Positions 50,388 to 61,610 of a DNA stretch of 64,000 nt are shown piece after piece. This stretch comes from Cucumis sativus (Eukaryota; Streptophyta; Magnoliopsida; Cucurbitales; Cucurbitaceae): the NCBI RefSeq assembly GCF_000004075.3, contig NC_026655.2, forward strand, positions 2,232,001 to 2,296,000, read 5' to 3'. Position 1 is the stretch's first letter. Each line of letters opens with the position of its first letter. The notes beneath the pieces are model-generated. The model made no database searches and had not been told where the DNA came from. It saw only the letters and a program-made list of their open reading frames with translations. Position numbers and translations under genes: made by a program.

Positions 50388-53300
50388 TGTGAAGTTGGAT
50401 CCAGAATCTCTTCAAAAATGGGTTGTGGCCTTTTGCATTATTAGGTTTGATCTTGAACAGGGTCAACTCATTGAGGAGTGCTATCCTCCAGACTGTCTTA
50501 CTCAAGATGAGGAACTTGAAGTTGCGTTTAGTTCATTTCCCGATTCAATTTCGCAGCACCAGAACCGTTCAAGCATTCATGATTGTATCTTCTTTTTCCG
50601 GCTTCGAAGGAAGGGAGTTTCTCAACCAAGAAATATATCTTCTGAGATAACTGAAGTGGATGAGTTATCACAAAATACCAATGACTCTAAACTTCCAAGA
50701 TCAAAGAGCAGCCTTGGTACCAAGCCCAAGTACATGTATGGTTTTGTTTTTAATAGGCAGAGACACGATGAGAGGCTAAGAAGAGGTGGAGAGCAGAAGT
50801 CTGTGGTAATTCTGTCTCATAGTCCTTATTCTACTGTCTTTAAACCTCTGTTGCAAATCATGGGTCCATTATATTTTGACATCGGGAGGAGGGCTCTTGA
50901 GCATATTGCTGCTTATGTTTCGATGTGGCCTGCTCCAGTGCCCGGTAAACAAATGGAGCTTCCTATTGGAAATGCCATGCTTAAAGCACACTTGCCACCT
51001 GTTCATAGTCTGGTAATGGATGGTGAGACATTTTCCGAAGAGTCTACATCCTCTATGGCTCCTTTTCTTCCCAATAATCAGTCAGTTCCTCAGGGTCTTT
51101 TCCATGATTCTGATCTCTTTGGTACATTCCGGGGTCTTCTTTTGCAGCTCTGGCTGTTGTGGGAGTTGCAGCTTATTGGTGAACCCATCCTTATCATTGC
51201 ACCAACGCCTCCCCAGTGTTGTGAAGCTGTTGCTGGTCTTGTTAGCTTGGTTGCTCCTCTTCTTTGTAGTGTTGATTTCAGACCTTATTTCACCATTCAT
51301 GACCCTGAGTTTTCACGTTTAAACGCACTTCAAGATGGAGCTACTTTCCCACCAATGGTTTTAGGGGTGACGAATCTTTTTTTCCTTAAAGCTCTTCGTA
51401 ATATTCCTCATATTGTCTCAGTTGGAAACCCTGCTGTTAATCGGCTTGCCCAGACATCCAGGTCCTCTTCAGGTAGTGTTCCTGGCGCACCTGAAGGGTT
51501 TGGATTTCGACAACTATCCCTGAAAAAATTCTCCCCGTCAAACTTGCTCAATGCTGTCAAGTTGAGGAGAGATGGTCCGCTATGCCTCATGACGGAACAT
51601 AAGGAAGCCATCTGGAGCACATACCCTGCAGCAATGAAGCCAGACACATCGATCTTGAATCGGCTTATTGATGCTGGCTTATCACCAAGGGTTGAGGAGT
51701 CTATGTCTGTTGTCAACAATGAGATACTGCGTCGGCATTTCCTGGAACTTACTACCAACTTTTTGGCTCCTTTTGGGCCGTACTTCCGAACCACCACTCC
51801 TTCAGAAGGATGTTCACCATTTGATGAGCCTTCTCGTCCCCAATTTAGTGCTGATGAATTTCTTGCCAATCTATCAACGAGAGGTCCAGGAAAATTTTTG
51901 GCTAAGCGAATGAGATCTAACTGGCTGGATTTGTACAGGTATTGGGGGTGTTCCATTCACTAGCTATTGTATTTTTTTCTTTTTCATAGGAAGTATTCAT
52001 CACCCTTTAAGAACAGTTTTATTGAATTTTGTTTTGTTCATATCAATGGACTTGTTAAACTATTCCATCTAGGCGGTTTCTCAAAGGACCAAACTTCATG
52101 CCTTGGTTTCAAAGGAGGTGTGCTGTTGCAGAACAAGAACAGCATAGACTATGGAGGCAAGCAAGAATGAATTCTGATATACCACGGCTTATGTCTAAAA
52201 TGCCTGAATTGGAAGTTGTTGATTTATTTAATGCGATTGAAAGACATCTTCTAAGAGAAATGGAGGTATTTTTCCCAACGGTCCTTTTGCTACTATTTTA
52301 ATTACAAATAAATTTTGATTAGTTTCCAATTTTAGTTTTTTAGTTCTGTTGGAAGTTTCTTTTTTCCTTCTAATACGTTTTTTGAAAGGTATCTGAATGC
52401 TTTTGAGTAGGCTAGGTCCTTTTACTTTATTTTATTTTATTTATTTTAGTGTGTGGGTTTCTGATCCCTCTGAATATTATTATTACACTGCGTGATGTTT
52501 TAAATGTGATTTTAAAGAATATTTTAGGCTTGATGATCATAGATGGCAGTGAAGGCAGACATTGTTGATGTTATTGAATAATTGGTAGGAATTGGATTTA
52601 GCCTTATTGAAAACCATATTCATAAGAAGCATGTTTAGTAATGAAGAATAAAAATTATAGAAGGTTGGAATCTCAGGCCAGGGGAACCGTTGTAAACCAT
52701 TCCGCTTATCAAAATAAAAAAGGGATAATATTAGAAAAACCTCACCATGTCTCTCTTCTAGTCCTATTCTTAGGCTAACAAAAACAAATCCATGGGTCAC
52801 GAACATAGCCATGTGGCATGTCTACGAGGAGGAATCGAACAAAATTCCTTTAGTCCAAGTTGACAATAAATCTCTTGCCGTCTTTAAACCGTCACCCTGG
52901 AAGCAACTCTGGAAACTATCCTCAATATACTTGGGAGGACACCAAACTAATTCAAAATGTTGACAAATGAAATTTCTACCATTCGAAGCAAACAGACAAA
53001 AAATGGGCGAATGGTTGAGCAACCTTTCGTTCGTTTCAACTTATAGAATTAACTTGAGGAGCAATAATCCAGAGCAGTAGTTGGTTCTCTGATCACAAAG
53101 GCTTATGAAAAATAAAATTAAAGAACCATGGTGTTCTGAAAAAATTCTATCCCTTTTCTTATATGCATGTACATTGGAGTAAAATCAGATATTAGCATGG
53201 AAGGGAAGATAGTGGATGGAAGAAGAATGTTTGCTGTTTCTTTTTTCTTACTCTTGTTTCCCCCTCCTTTTCTTTTATCTTCTTTCTTTACTAGTCTCTT

Positions 53301-55220
53301 CCCAGCCCTTCTTTTATATGATCTTTTTTAAGTTTGCAAAACCCACGAGTGGTATGGGGTTTGTTTCATGATCTACCTTAATTTGTGTATGTATTCTATC
53401 CTGCACTTAGTGAACAGACTGGCACTGTTAGACTTCTGTATGGACGTAAAATCTTTCAATTCCTATATTTGGGTAAAATAGTAAACCTAATTGTGAACTC
53501 CTCATCATGTGCATTATGAAGATATCTGGTTTAAGCACCAGATAACAGCTTTTAAGTATGTTAGATACTCAAACACAGAAAACTCAAAGAAAGCAAATGA
53601 AACACTAAACAACGGTATATTGCAATGTCAAGAGAAGTTGCAATGTACCTAATATACCAATAGCCGTTCAAGAGGGTTCTCTCTCTCAAGGTTCCTCAAT
53701 GGACAATCCCCTCACCAAAATGATCTCCCACCCCTAAGGTCCCAAACTCCCCTTATTTATATCAAGTCCACATTCCCCTACTGCTATTCTACTAGTATTA
53801 CCCTCCCATTAGTTATCTCCAGAATAATGGTGAACTTTCACTGTTTATTGATTTTTATATGACAAACTTATAGACTAAGATGCAGTATAGCAAGACAGCT
53901 ATGCTGCTCAAATATGTTGATTGTGGTTTATGATATATATTCAAAATGCTGTTATTTCAGTTATGCTACTTTCATCAAGAATATGTAAGAAATAAAGAGA
54001 AAATATGAAGTGATCACAAAAAATTGAAGGAAATTGTACATTTCTTACAAAATAATAATAATAAAAGAAAATAAAAATAACATAAAAAACTGACAAACAT
54101 AACTATTGGAAACATGCTTTAAAAATGACCAGAAAGGTCAATCGTTTTAAACTTTAACACGTTTTCTCAACTTATATTTTATTTTTGTTGTCTATATATT
54201 TGAAAGTAGAATAGTTGGCAGATTAAAATGTCAATGTTTCCTTTTCTTTAACACTTGCACTTGAAAAATGTTTGGTGTCAGGATGAATACTCAAATTGGG
54301 GAAGTTCATTTTCCGTAGTATATAATTCTTTAGATGTCCTAGAAATTCAAGAAAATAAAATAAAAAAAGATTCCCCTTATTAACGGTGTAAAATTGTGTT
54401 AGATTCAATGTGTATAATATTTTGAAATTATTTACCCGCTATTGTACCTTAATCGCACCTTCTTCAGTTGTCTACAATATATAGGATAATGTTTCTACTT
54501 GTTCAACTGTTCTACTATTCATAGATATGTAAGTCTTTTCAGCTGGGTCCAGGCCTCAATTTCATACAAATTTGGCAATGATAGAAATTAGTTACTTGAG
54601 ACAAATAAAGATGACTGTGATTGAATATGCATGTTCGATGACCATAAAAAATGACGTATTTTAGGAGTTTGTGAGACCATTGATTATTTTTATATGAGAA
54701 ATTGGGAACGATGAAATGTTGAAAGAAAAGGAGGAAAGCTAAGTCCCAGCCAATGAAAAAAAAATACCAAAAACTCTTCCAATTTGTTCATGAATCATTT
54801 AAACTATAGTTGTTGGAGACCTAGAATTTGCACTTTCCAAAGAAGACAAGTTATGAAGCGTTTGACAAAACAACCCTTCAACCAACAAGTCTTCCTGTTT
54901 GTCACTAAAAGCAATATACGATGCATCCACACTGCAAATTTCTCTCTCTGTTTCTTGTTTATAAGATGTTTTGCACTATATATTTATGTTTCAAACCCCA
55001 TCTTCAGCTGCAGGAATCCAGGAGAGCTTATGTAGACTCTGTGGCAACTTGTCAGAAACTGAAAGGGGATCTGCTGACTGTTTTCAATGTGCTTCCTAAA
55101 GACATGCAACAACTCTTGCTTCTTAATCCACAAAGGGCATCTCTTCTCCGTGGAAGTCCTGAACCAGCGAAACTTCCAGGGCGTCCGCTTGTACAAGTTG
55201 GTGTTGTATCACCAAGATAG
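50347..55220 (+). CDS. DENND6/AFI1-type DENN domain protein
   Basis: DENN-domain protein of the DENND6 (FAM116, AFI1-like) family. Animal DENND6 acts as a nucleotide exchange factor for Rab14 in endosomal traffic; the plant target is not known. Three coding exons: 50347-51938, 52073-52265 and 55008-55220, in frame, 665 aa. The N-terminus carries the family pattern FCIIRFDLEQGQLIEECYPP and then VAFSSFPDS (about residues 29-67) and IHDCIFFFRLRRKG. The central part (about 120-450) fits the SPA/DENN region, including GPLYFDIGRRALEHIAAYV and LWLLWELQLIGEPILIIAP. Exon 2 continues RRFLKGPNFMPWFQRR. The tail ends PLVQVGVVSPR. The second intron is 2.7 kb and may carry an LTR fragment. The start at 50347 agrees with the conserved MSRSPSFSVK opening I recall in relatives, despite an overlapping upstream ORF. 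Confidence 0.93.
53559..53840 (-). mobile_element. Possible solo LTR fragment in DENND6 intron
   Basis: Read on the minus strand, the stretch has a TATAAATAAGG box followed by GAGAGAGAACCCTC and ends GAGTATCTAACA, as in copia-type LTRs. Both ends fit TG...CA on the plus strand (TGTTAGATAC on the left, CTTTCA on the right). The flanking five bases do not match, so the right edge is uncertain. No internal retroelement genes are nearby. Confidence 0.3.
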
Positions 55221-57371
55221 TACTGAATACATGTTATGAGTAAGTAGCCTCAGGCAAAAAATTGGTTTTCTTCTGATTTTTAGAGCCAGCCCTCATTGGT
55301 TTGTTCACATACAACACTTGATGGGGAGATTTCCCCCCCACTGGCTGCTGCAAATGTTTTAGTAGGTACCATTTTAGACCTCTCCTAATCTTTATACTTA
55401 AGATTCAATCTGATAAAGTATTAGGATGAATTATATGGTATTTCATGTTTTTAAAAACATGTTTATATTTCTACAAATAAACAGATGACCAAGAATGGTG
55501 GATATGGTGGTTGTGTTACTTTTCAGTCATCCAATTTGACATCTGCAACCTACTGTGAACTTATGGATCATCAAAAATTCTTTCAGGAGATGATAGTTAG
55601 CCTTTTCTTTTACTAGAATTTCTGATTTTGTATTGTCTTCATCACTTCAAGGAGAGGATAATGTCAACTTGTAATATGTAACTTATATTTTTGTACCGAG
55701 TCCGATCCAGCTTTTATCGTGTAGATGTAAAGTTAAAGCAAATAGTTTCAGCTTCAAAACTCTGAGACTGTTGCAAGAGATGTTATACATCGCTGGGTTT
55801 TTAAGCGTTTTGAATTTTATATCAGTGGAAGGAATTATCTAACTGTAGCAATTATTTTCAAATTGCCCTAAGTTAATGGTTTTACGTCAAACAAAGCAGT
55901 TGAGTTATTCTTTTGCACTCTTCATTCTTCTAACTTTTCTTCTTTTAATGGGTTAGGAGGAATATAACCTCCTTTGGTATTTTTTTTCAATCATTCCTTT
56001 ATAAAATAATAGTAATAATAACAAGGGTTATATATTGGTCTCGATAACTTTTCCTTTAATTTATTTTAGTTCTTGTACTTGTAAAATGTTCGTTTTTGTC
56101 CTCGTACTTTTTACTTTTGTTTATTTTGGATTCTATTTGAAAATGTTTATTTAGATTCTTTTACTTTTAAAAAGTGACCATTATAATTATTTTTAAGGAA
56201 CTAAATCAAATGTTTATTTAGATTCTTACTTTTAAAAAGTAACCATTGCAATCATTTGTAAAGAACTAAATTGCCACTTCTTAAAAGTAAAGAATCGAAG
56301 TTAACAGTGAAATGACCGAAACCAACATTTTGGTTTTTTCACGAAACTTATCAAAAACAACATTTTAAAAAATACATCCATTTCAATCAACGAAAATTGA
56401 AAATTGATCAACGAAAATTGAAAATTAAGAGATAAAAATGAAGATTTTAAAATTACATCAACTAAAATAAATTACTTATGGTGTTGATAATTTACTTATG
56501 GTGTGTTTGCTTCAAGGAGTTATGAAATAGTATGGAAATAGGATTCGTGAATTTCACATCGTATTTGTCCCAAGAAGTTATATCATAGCCAACAAAAATT
56601 TACTTGAACTGAATGTGCTAAGAACCAAAAATCCCCCCTCGTTCAAATTACCTCCCACTTGCACTAAAAATACATCTTAGGCTGTGGATCTTCATAGTTC
56701 ACAATTCATAGTTCCATAAACTTCCCAAAATGGCTCAGTATATATATAAAAATTCAAACTTTCTACATAGGGAAGATTGATTATTAACCATTTAATAAAA
56801 TTGAATTATGGTTGGATTAGGAAACACAGATGATGGATTGTGGATAATGAAGTTCGTTGCTATTGGCTTTACAAGATTACCCTTGGATTCTCTTCCTTCA
56901 TCATAATGTGAAGACTTGGTGATTATGACTAGCCAAGTAAACCACTCCACAACTGAACTTCAGAATATTTCTTCATCTCAAAATAAATATAAAAAATAAA
57001 AAAAGCAAATGCAACCTTAGGAGAGCACACAACAGTACAAATACTCAAATAAATAAATCCTATTTAAAATCACTTCAAATCACACCATCAAACAATTCAA
57101 AACAAGAAAGCAAGCATACAACTAAATGCTAAGAATTCCAAAAGAAATATTGAGCAGTTGGCAAACAGCCACAAAACTTTGAAATAGATGGTTTCAAAAC
57201 TCAATTAAAGTACTCATTCAGTTCAGGTATTCTGGCTTAGAACCAAAATATCACTAAAGCCACACATAAAAGAGGTGAAAATGATACGAGCCATTCTATT
57301 TTGAAGACAAAACTAAAAAGGGGATAAACATAACATTCAGCAACTGCAAATTGGTGAAGTGGGGGTTTGAT
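55221..57371. other. Intergenic region between DENND6 and eS28
   Basis: The first 400-500 bases are probably the DENND6 3' untranslated region. A partly repeated stretch follows at 56.03-56.47 kb, with two copies of ATGTTTATTTAGATTCTT and ACTTTTAAAAAGT phrases in both orientations; this is probably a decayed non-autonomous element. The part from about 56.82 kb belongs to the duplicated eS28 block. No ORF of interest was seen. Confidence 0.5.
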
Positions 57372-57569
57372 CTAACGCAATCTTCTAGCTTCCCTCTCAG
57401 ACTCCAACAGAGTAAGAATGTCACCTTCCCTCACTGGTCCCTTGACATTCCTCATAATGTAACGATTTTGATCATCAAGAAACTTAACTCTCACTTGAGT
57501 CACTTGACCTCTAGATCCAGTTCTACCCATTACTTTGACCACAACAGCATGCTTGATTTGGGATTCCAT
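57372..57569 (-). CDS. RPS28: Ribosomal protein eS28 (40S S28), copy 1
   Basis: Component of the small cytosolic ribosomal subunit near the mRNA exit site. The 65-aa frame is complete and of usual length, from [20 protein letters not shown] to the highly conserved end [12 protein letters not shown]. The coding part is a single exon. Two bases before the ATG there is an acceptor (CAG/GA), and a donor lies at 58137-58136, so an intron of 566 bases (57572-58137) interrupts the 5' leader, as is common in plant ribosomal protein genes. A telo-box lies upstream. The protein is identical to that of copy 2, 3.3 kb away; the coding sequences differ by a single synonymous base (codon 3, TCC against TCT). 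Confidence 0.97.
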   Translation of the reverse strand: MESQIKHAVVVKVMGRTGSRGQVTQVRVKFLDDQNRYIMRNVKGPVREGDILTLLESEREARRLR

Positions 57570-58251
57570 TCCTGCACGAACCCACCAATAACTTAAATCT
57601 TATTCAATCCAAGAATCTTTTCCTTTACTATACAGCTCCACTTCTAAATTTGAACAACATAATAAGTTCAAGGAACAACTAGTGGGAAACAAAGAACTTA
57701 CGTATATCAGTGCATAATATTCTATGAAACTAGAGATTTGTTAAAGAAACCAACTTTCAGAAAGCATATACGAGTTACAATTCTAATTACTTATATTTTG
57801 AACCAAGAGAAGGAGGGAGAACGAAAATGTCTGCATAACATTTCAAGGTTTCCAACTCATAAACAAAACGAACAACTGCAAATCAAAATATCTCGAATCT
57901 CAATCCCAATAATCATCTGTCTATCATGAAACAAGATCATATAACCAACAACCAAAAGACAATAACACTAATCACCGAAGGCAAACAAAAGCAAAACTGA
58001 AGAATAAATGCAATCATTTGTCAGCTTTCTCGCAGAGAATACAAATATGAAGTGCTGCCAATGCTATGGATAAGGAACAGAACAAACAAAGAAAATCACA
58101 AAAAATCCATGGATCGAAGAAGCACGTCGATACGAACCTTAAACGAGGGAGAAAGAATGAGGGCGGAGAGAACTCAGTAGAATTTGAAGACACGCCGCCG
58201 GCAACACAAATGGAAGGGGGGGGGGAAAGGAAATACTTTGGGCACAATAAC

Positions 58252-58259
58252 TAGGGTTT
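58252..58259 (-). promoter_or_regulatory. Telo-box in eS28 copy 1 promoter
   Basis: AAACCCTA on the gene strand, about 115 bases before the leader donor site. Telo-boxes are typical of plant ribosomal protein and other translation genes. A TGGGC stretch lies at about 58239 on the plus strand. Confidence 0.6.
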
Positions 58260-58270
58260 CTGATTGTGGA

Positions 58271-59979
58271 TGAAGACGAATATACCCCTCTATGGAGAAC
58301 TCAAGTGTAAGGGCTTTCTGGTAATTTAATATGAAGGCTGCATACGGAAAATTATTGTTATTATTATATTTAAACAACTAAAATTTTACATTTTACGTCA
58401 CCTAATTCATCGGATTAAAAAAAAATGCATATTTAATTATGTTTTGATCTCATTTAATTATGCTCGATCTTGTAATTGTAATATGATTATTAAGATTATA
58501 TCTTCCTACTTATTACTAAATCAACTCATGATGATTTATTTTTAACCATGTTAATAGAAAGATGAGATGTCATTTGTTTGATAACATTTTGTAAAATAAT
58601 TCAAATTGTAGAAAGTTGTTTGTTGGGATAATGATTTGATAAATAAATGTATGGATGAAAAATAAAATAGAAATTTATTAAGTTTACACCATAATAACAA
58701 TTAGGTAAACATGAACAAATGATAATCAAATCAATGGTTTAGTAAACGTGTTTAAAAACAATCCAATTATTGTACAGTGAGACTCATTTTTATTGATGGT
58801 TAAGCCAAAATCAACCCAATTTATATTGTTTCTCACTTTTTAAGTATTATTATATATTTATATTGAAAATTTGAATCCCTCTGTCCAAAAATCTTCGAAA
58901 GAAAGAAAATATAATCCTACAGACAAGAAATTTTAGGAAATTCTTAAATATGTATTTATAATTTTAGTTTTGTGTGTTTAATGGTCTTTTTAAACAAAAT
59001 CAATACTATAATTTTGTTTATTTTAAAAAACCGTAGAAATCAGATTTAAGTTTATTAAAACCTTAATAATATAGTAATTATTACATACATTTGAATGTTT
59101 GAGGAACTATTAAATATAAACACAAAATTAAAATTGTAGGAAGTAAATTTATAATTTAATATCAACAAAATATATTTTTGGTCAATGGGATTAGAAGTAG
59201 TTGGTGTTCATATAGTTACAAGTGATAAAAGTTAAGTTTGCAATGAGGTGAAGCAAAAAGTTAGAGAAGTGGTCTAGGGTTGAAAAGGAATCTGCTATCT
59301 ATGGGTGGAAAGGCTCCATCAAAGCAATGTCCTAACGATCCAAATTATACTATAAGTTGTTTGAGGAGCTTCCTAATAGCTTTAGGAAAGATTTGAAAAG
59401 AATGTATGCTTGATTTTAGCGGGGTTCTTTTGCGGAGAGGAAGTGAAAAAACTAGAGAAGTTGGAAAAAGATGGGTATGAACAAGGAGTCATCTTACAAG
59501 AATTTTGAAGGAAAGAAAATTTCCAAACGGAGTATTCTTGAAGGCAAACCTTGGCTATACCATAAAGAGTATCATGTGGGTGGATTATGTCTGCTCATGG
59601 CATTTGGAGAAGAGTAGGGAATGGTAGAAGCATTTCAATTGAAAAGGAAACTGTGGATTCCAAAAGAAGACGGCTTCAACCCGAGTTGGGCTCAAGATTA
59701 GGCTAAATGTTTCAAGTAGTTTTTTTTGTTTAATGAGTCCCTAGTGAAAGAGATCTTATTCCTACCATTCCAAATCTATATGCCAAAGAAGTTCCCTCTA
59801 TTCACTGTGGAGACTACAAATCAACGCAATTTTTCAAGGGAAGTAAGGAAACTTTTTCTATCTTCTCCTTTTTTATTGCTTTGATTGGCTCAAGCAAAGG
59901 TTGATGATCCCTGCTGAATTATTGGGAGCTCTAGAGGACTACATGTTTGAGTGAGTGTGTTGGACTGTTGGTTGTTCCA
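58271..59979. other. Spacer between the two eS28 units
   Basis: AT-rich spacer to about 59.16 kb, then a less AT-rich, coding-like but broken stretch (listed separately). The spacer is not duplicated. It probably arose by insertion between the units or by loss from one of them. Confidence 0.5.
59200..59720 (+). pseudogene. Decayed coding-like sequence, unidentified
   Basis: The plus strand reads as protein-like pieces broken by stops and frame changes. Examples are FEELPNSFRKDLKRMYA, KISKRSILEGKPWLYHKEYH and KRKLWIPKEDGFNPSW. The base composition is less AT-rich than the surroundings. It may be a relic of a retrotransposon-associated or other dispersed gene, but I do not recognise the family. 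Confidence 0.3.
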
Positions 59980-60704
59980 CATATGGTAGTTGAATCATAG
60001 TTGGCATGGGAAATGGAGACATTTGATTGTGGATAATGAGTTCTCTTGGTACTGGCTTTAGAAGATTCCCCTTGGATTCTCTTCCTTGATCCTAATGGGA
60101 AGATATTATCATGACTGCACTCCACAATTGAACTACCTTTATCATCTTAAAAGAACTATATAAAAAGAAAAAAAGAAACCCATTTCAATCCAGCAGAACT
60201 TAACAGTACAAACACTGAAATAAATAAATCCGATATAGACTTGTATATTCTTGAAACCATAAACTTCATTACTTCATTAGGGTCTAATTTTGTTGTAGTT
60301 CAAATCTCTGCAAAACATATTTCCATCATTCAACATCATTTTAATGTAGGCACAATTCGGATGAGTAAAGATATAATTTGGAGTGATTTTTAAACCTAAC
60401 AAAAGCTATTTTAACCACCTCAAAACCACTCGTCTCAAGAATCTGCTACACCCAAGAAAGTTAGAATATAAATAAGCAAACAAGAATTCCAAAAAAACAC
60501 CAATAATATTGAGCAGTTGGCATATAGCCACAAAATTTTGAAATAAATGGTTTCAAAACTCAATTAAAGTACTCGTATTCTGGCTTAGAACCATAATGTC
60601 ACTAAAATCACACATAAAAGAGGAAAAAAATGATAAGAGCAATACTATTTTGAAGTTAAAACATAACATTCAGCAACTGCAAATTGGTGAAGTGTGGGTT
60701 TGAT

Positions 60705-60902
60705 CTAACGCAATCTTCTAGCTTCCCTCTCAGACTCCAACAGAGTAAGAATGTCACCTTCCCTCACTGGTCCCTTGACATTCCTCATAATGTAACGATT
60801 TTGATCATCAAGAAACTTAACTCTCACTTGAGTCACTTGACCTCTAGATCCAGTTCTACCCATTACTTTGACCACAACAGCATGCTTGATTTGAGATTCC
60901 AT
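60705..60902 (-). CDS. RPS28: Ribosomal protein eS28 (40S S28), copy 2
   Basis: Second complete 65-codon copy with the same protein as copy 1. The leader intron runs from 60905 to 61469, with donor GTCAGT and acceptor CAG/GA just before the ATG. The copy keeps its own telo-box promoter, so both copies look functional. In contrast to the coding sequence, the intron sequence near the ATG has diverged clearly from copy 1. Confidence 0.97.
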   Translation of the reverse strand: MESQIKHAVVVKVMGRTGSRGQVTQVRVKFLDDQNRYIMRNVKGPVREGDILTLLESEREARRLR

Positions 60903-61572
60903 TCCTGCACAAACCCAAGTTCAAAGAATCTTTTTCATTTATAATAACCCCTTCTAAGTTCCAAGTAGATATTTGCTAAACAATCTGCCACCAGATAACA
61001 ATTAGTTACATAGCTACCTTTCTTAATTCGAACAACCTAATTTTAAGTTCTAGGAACAAGAAAACTAGTGACAAACAGAAAAACTATTAAATGTCAGTGC
61101 AGGATATGTGTAAAAGAAATCAACTTTCAGAAAGCATATGCGAGTTCCAATTCTAATCACTTCAATGTATTGAGTATCATGAAACATTTAACAAACATTA
61201 ATATGGTTCTCCATTTAATCAACTACTCAAAAATTTTCCTCAGAGTAGGAATTCAATCGTGGTAACAAAATCACACAACCAACTGACCGAAAGATTCACT
61301 CCATAAATCTCACACTAATCGCTAGAGGCAAACAAACACAAAATCGAAAAATAAACGCTTGTTTAGTAACTATCTCGGAGACACGAGGTGGTGCCAATGG
61401 TATGGATTCGAAACAAAAGTATGAGCCAAAAGAGATCACCATGCATAGAAGAAGGGAGTGAATACTGACCTCAAACACGAGAGAAAGGCCGGAGAGAACG
61501 ATCTGTGGAATTTGTAGAGACGGCGCCCGAGAATTGATGAATGCAAATGGAGAGGAATAAATACTTAAAACC

Positions 61573-61580
61573 TAGGGTTT
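61573..61580 (-). promoter_or_regulatory. Telo-box in eS28 copy 2 promoter
   Basis: AAACCCTA on the gene strand, about 105 bases before the leader donor site, at the same place as in copy 1. Confidence 0.6.
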
Positions 61581-61610
61581 TTGATCGTGTGTGAAGAAGA
61601 CGAATATACC

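Larger units (their letters stand above)
56820..58270. repeat. eS28 duplication, unit 1
   Basis: This segment matches 59980-61610 along its length: a downstream stretch with GATTGTGGATAATGA, the 3' flank with CAACTGCAAATTGGTGAAGTG, the whole coding sequence, the leader intron position and the promoter end with GACGAATATACCCC. Similarity is high in the coding part and much lower elsewhere. Confidence 0.85.
59980..61610. repeat. eS28 duplication, unit 2
   Basis: Counterpart of 56820-58270. The offset is about 3189 bases at the downstream end and 3333 at the coding sequence, so unit 2 has gained, or unit 1 lost, about 144 bases between these points. Both leader introns are almost equal in length (566 and 565) but have diverged in sequence. 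Confidence 0.85.

Noticed and set aside
51408..51956. 182-aa minus-strand ORF inside the DENND6 gene
   Set aside because: It is the antisense shadow of the long DENND6 first coding exon; no independent protein family resemblance.
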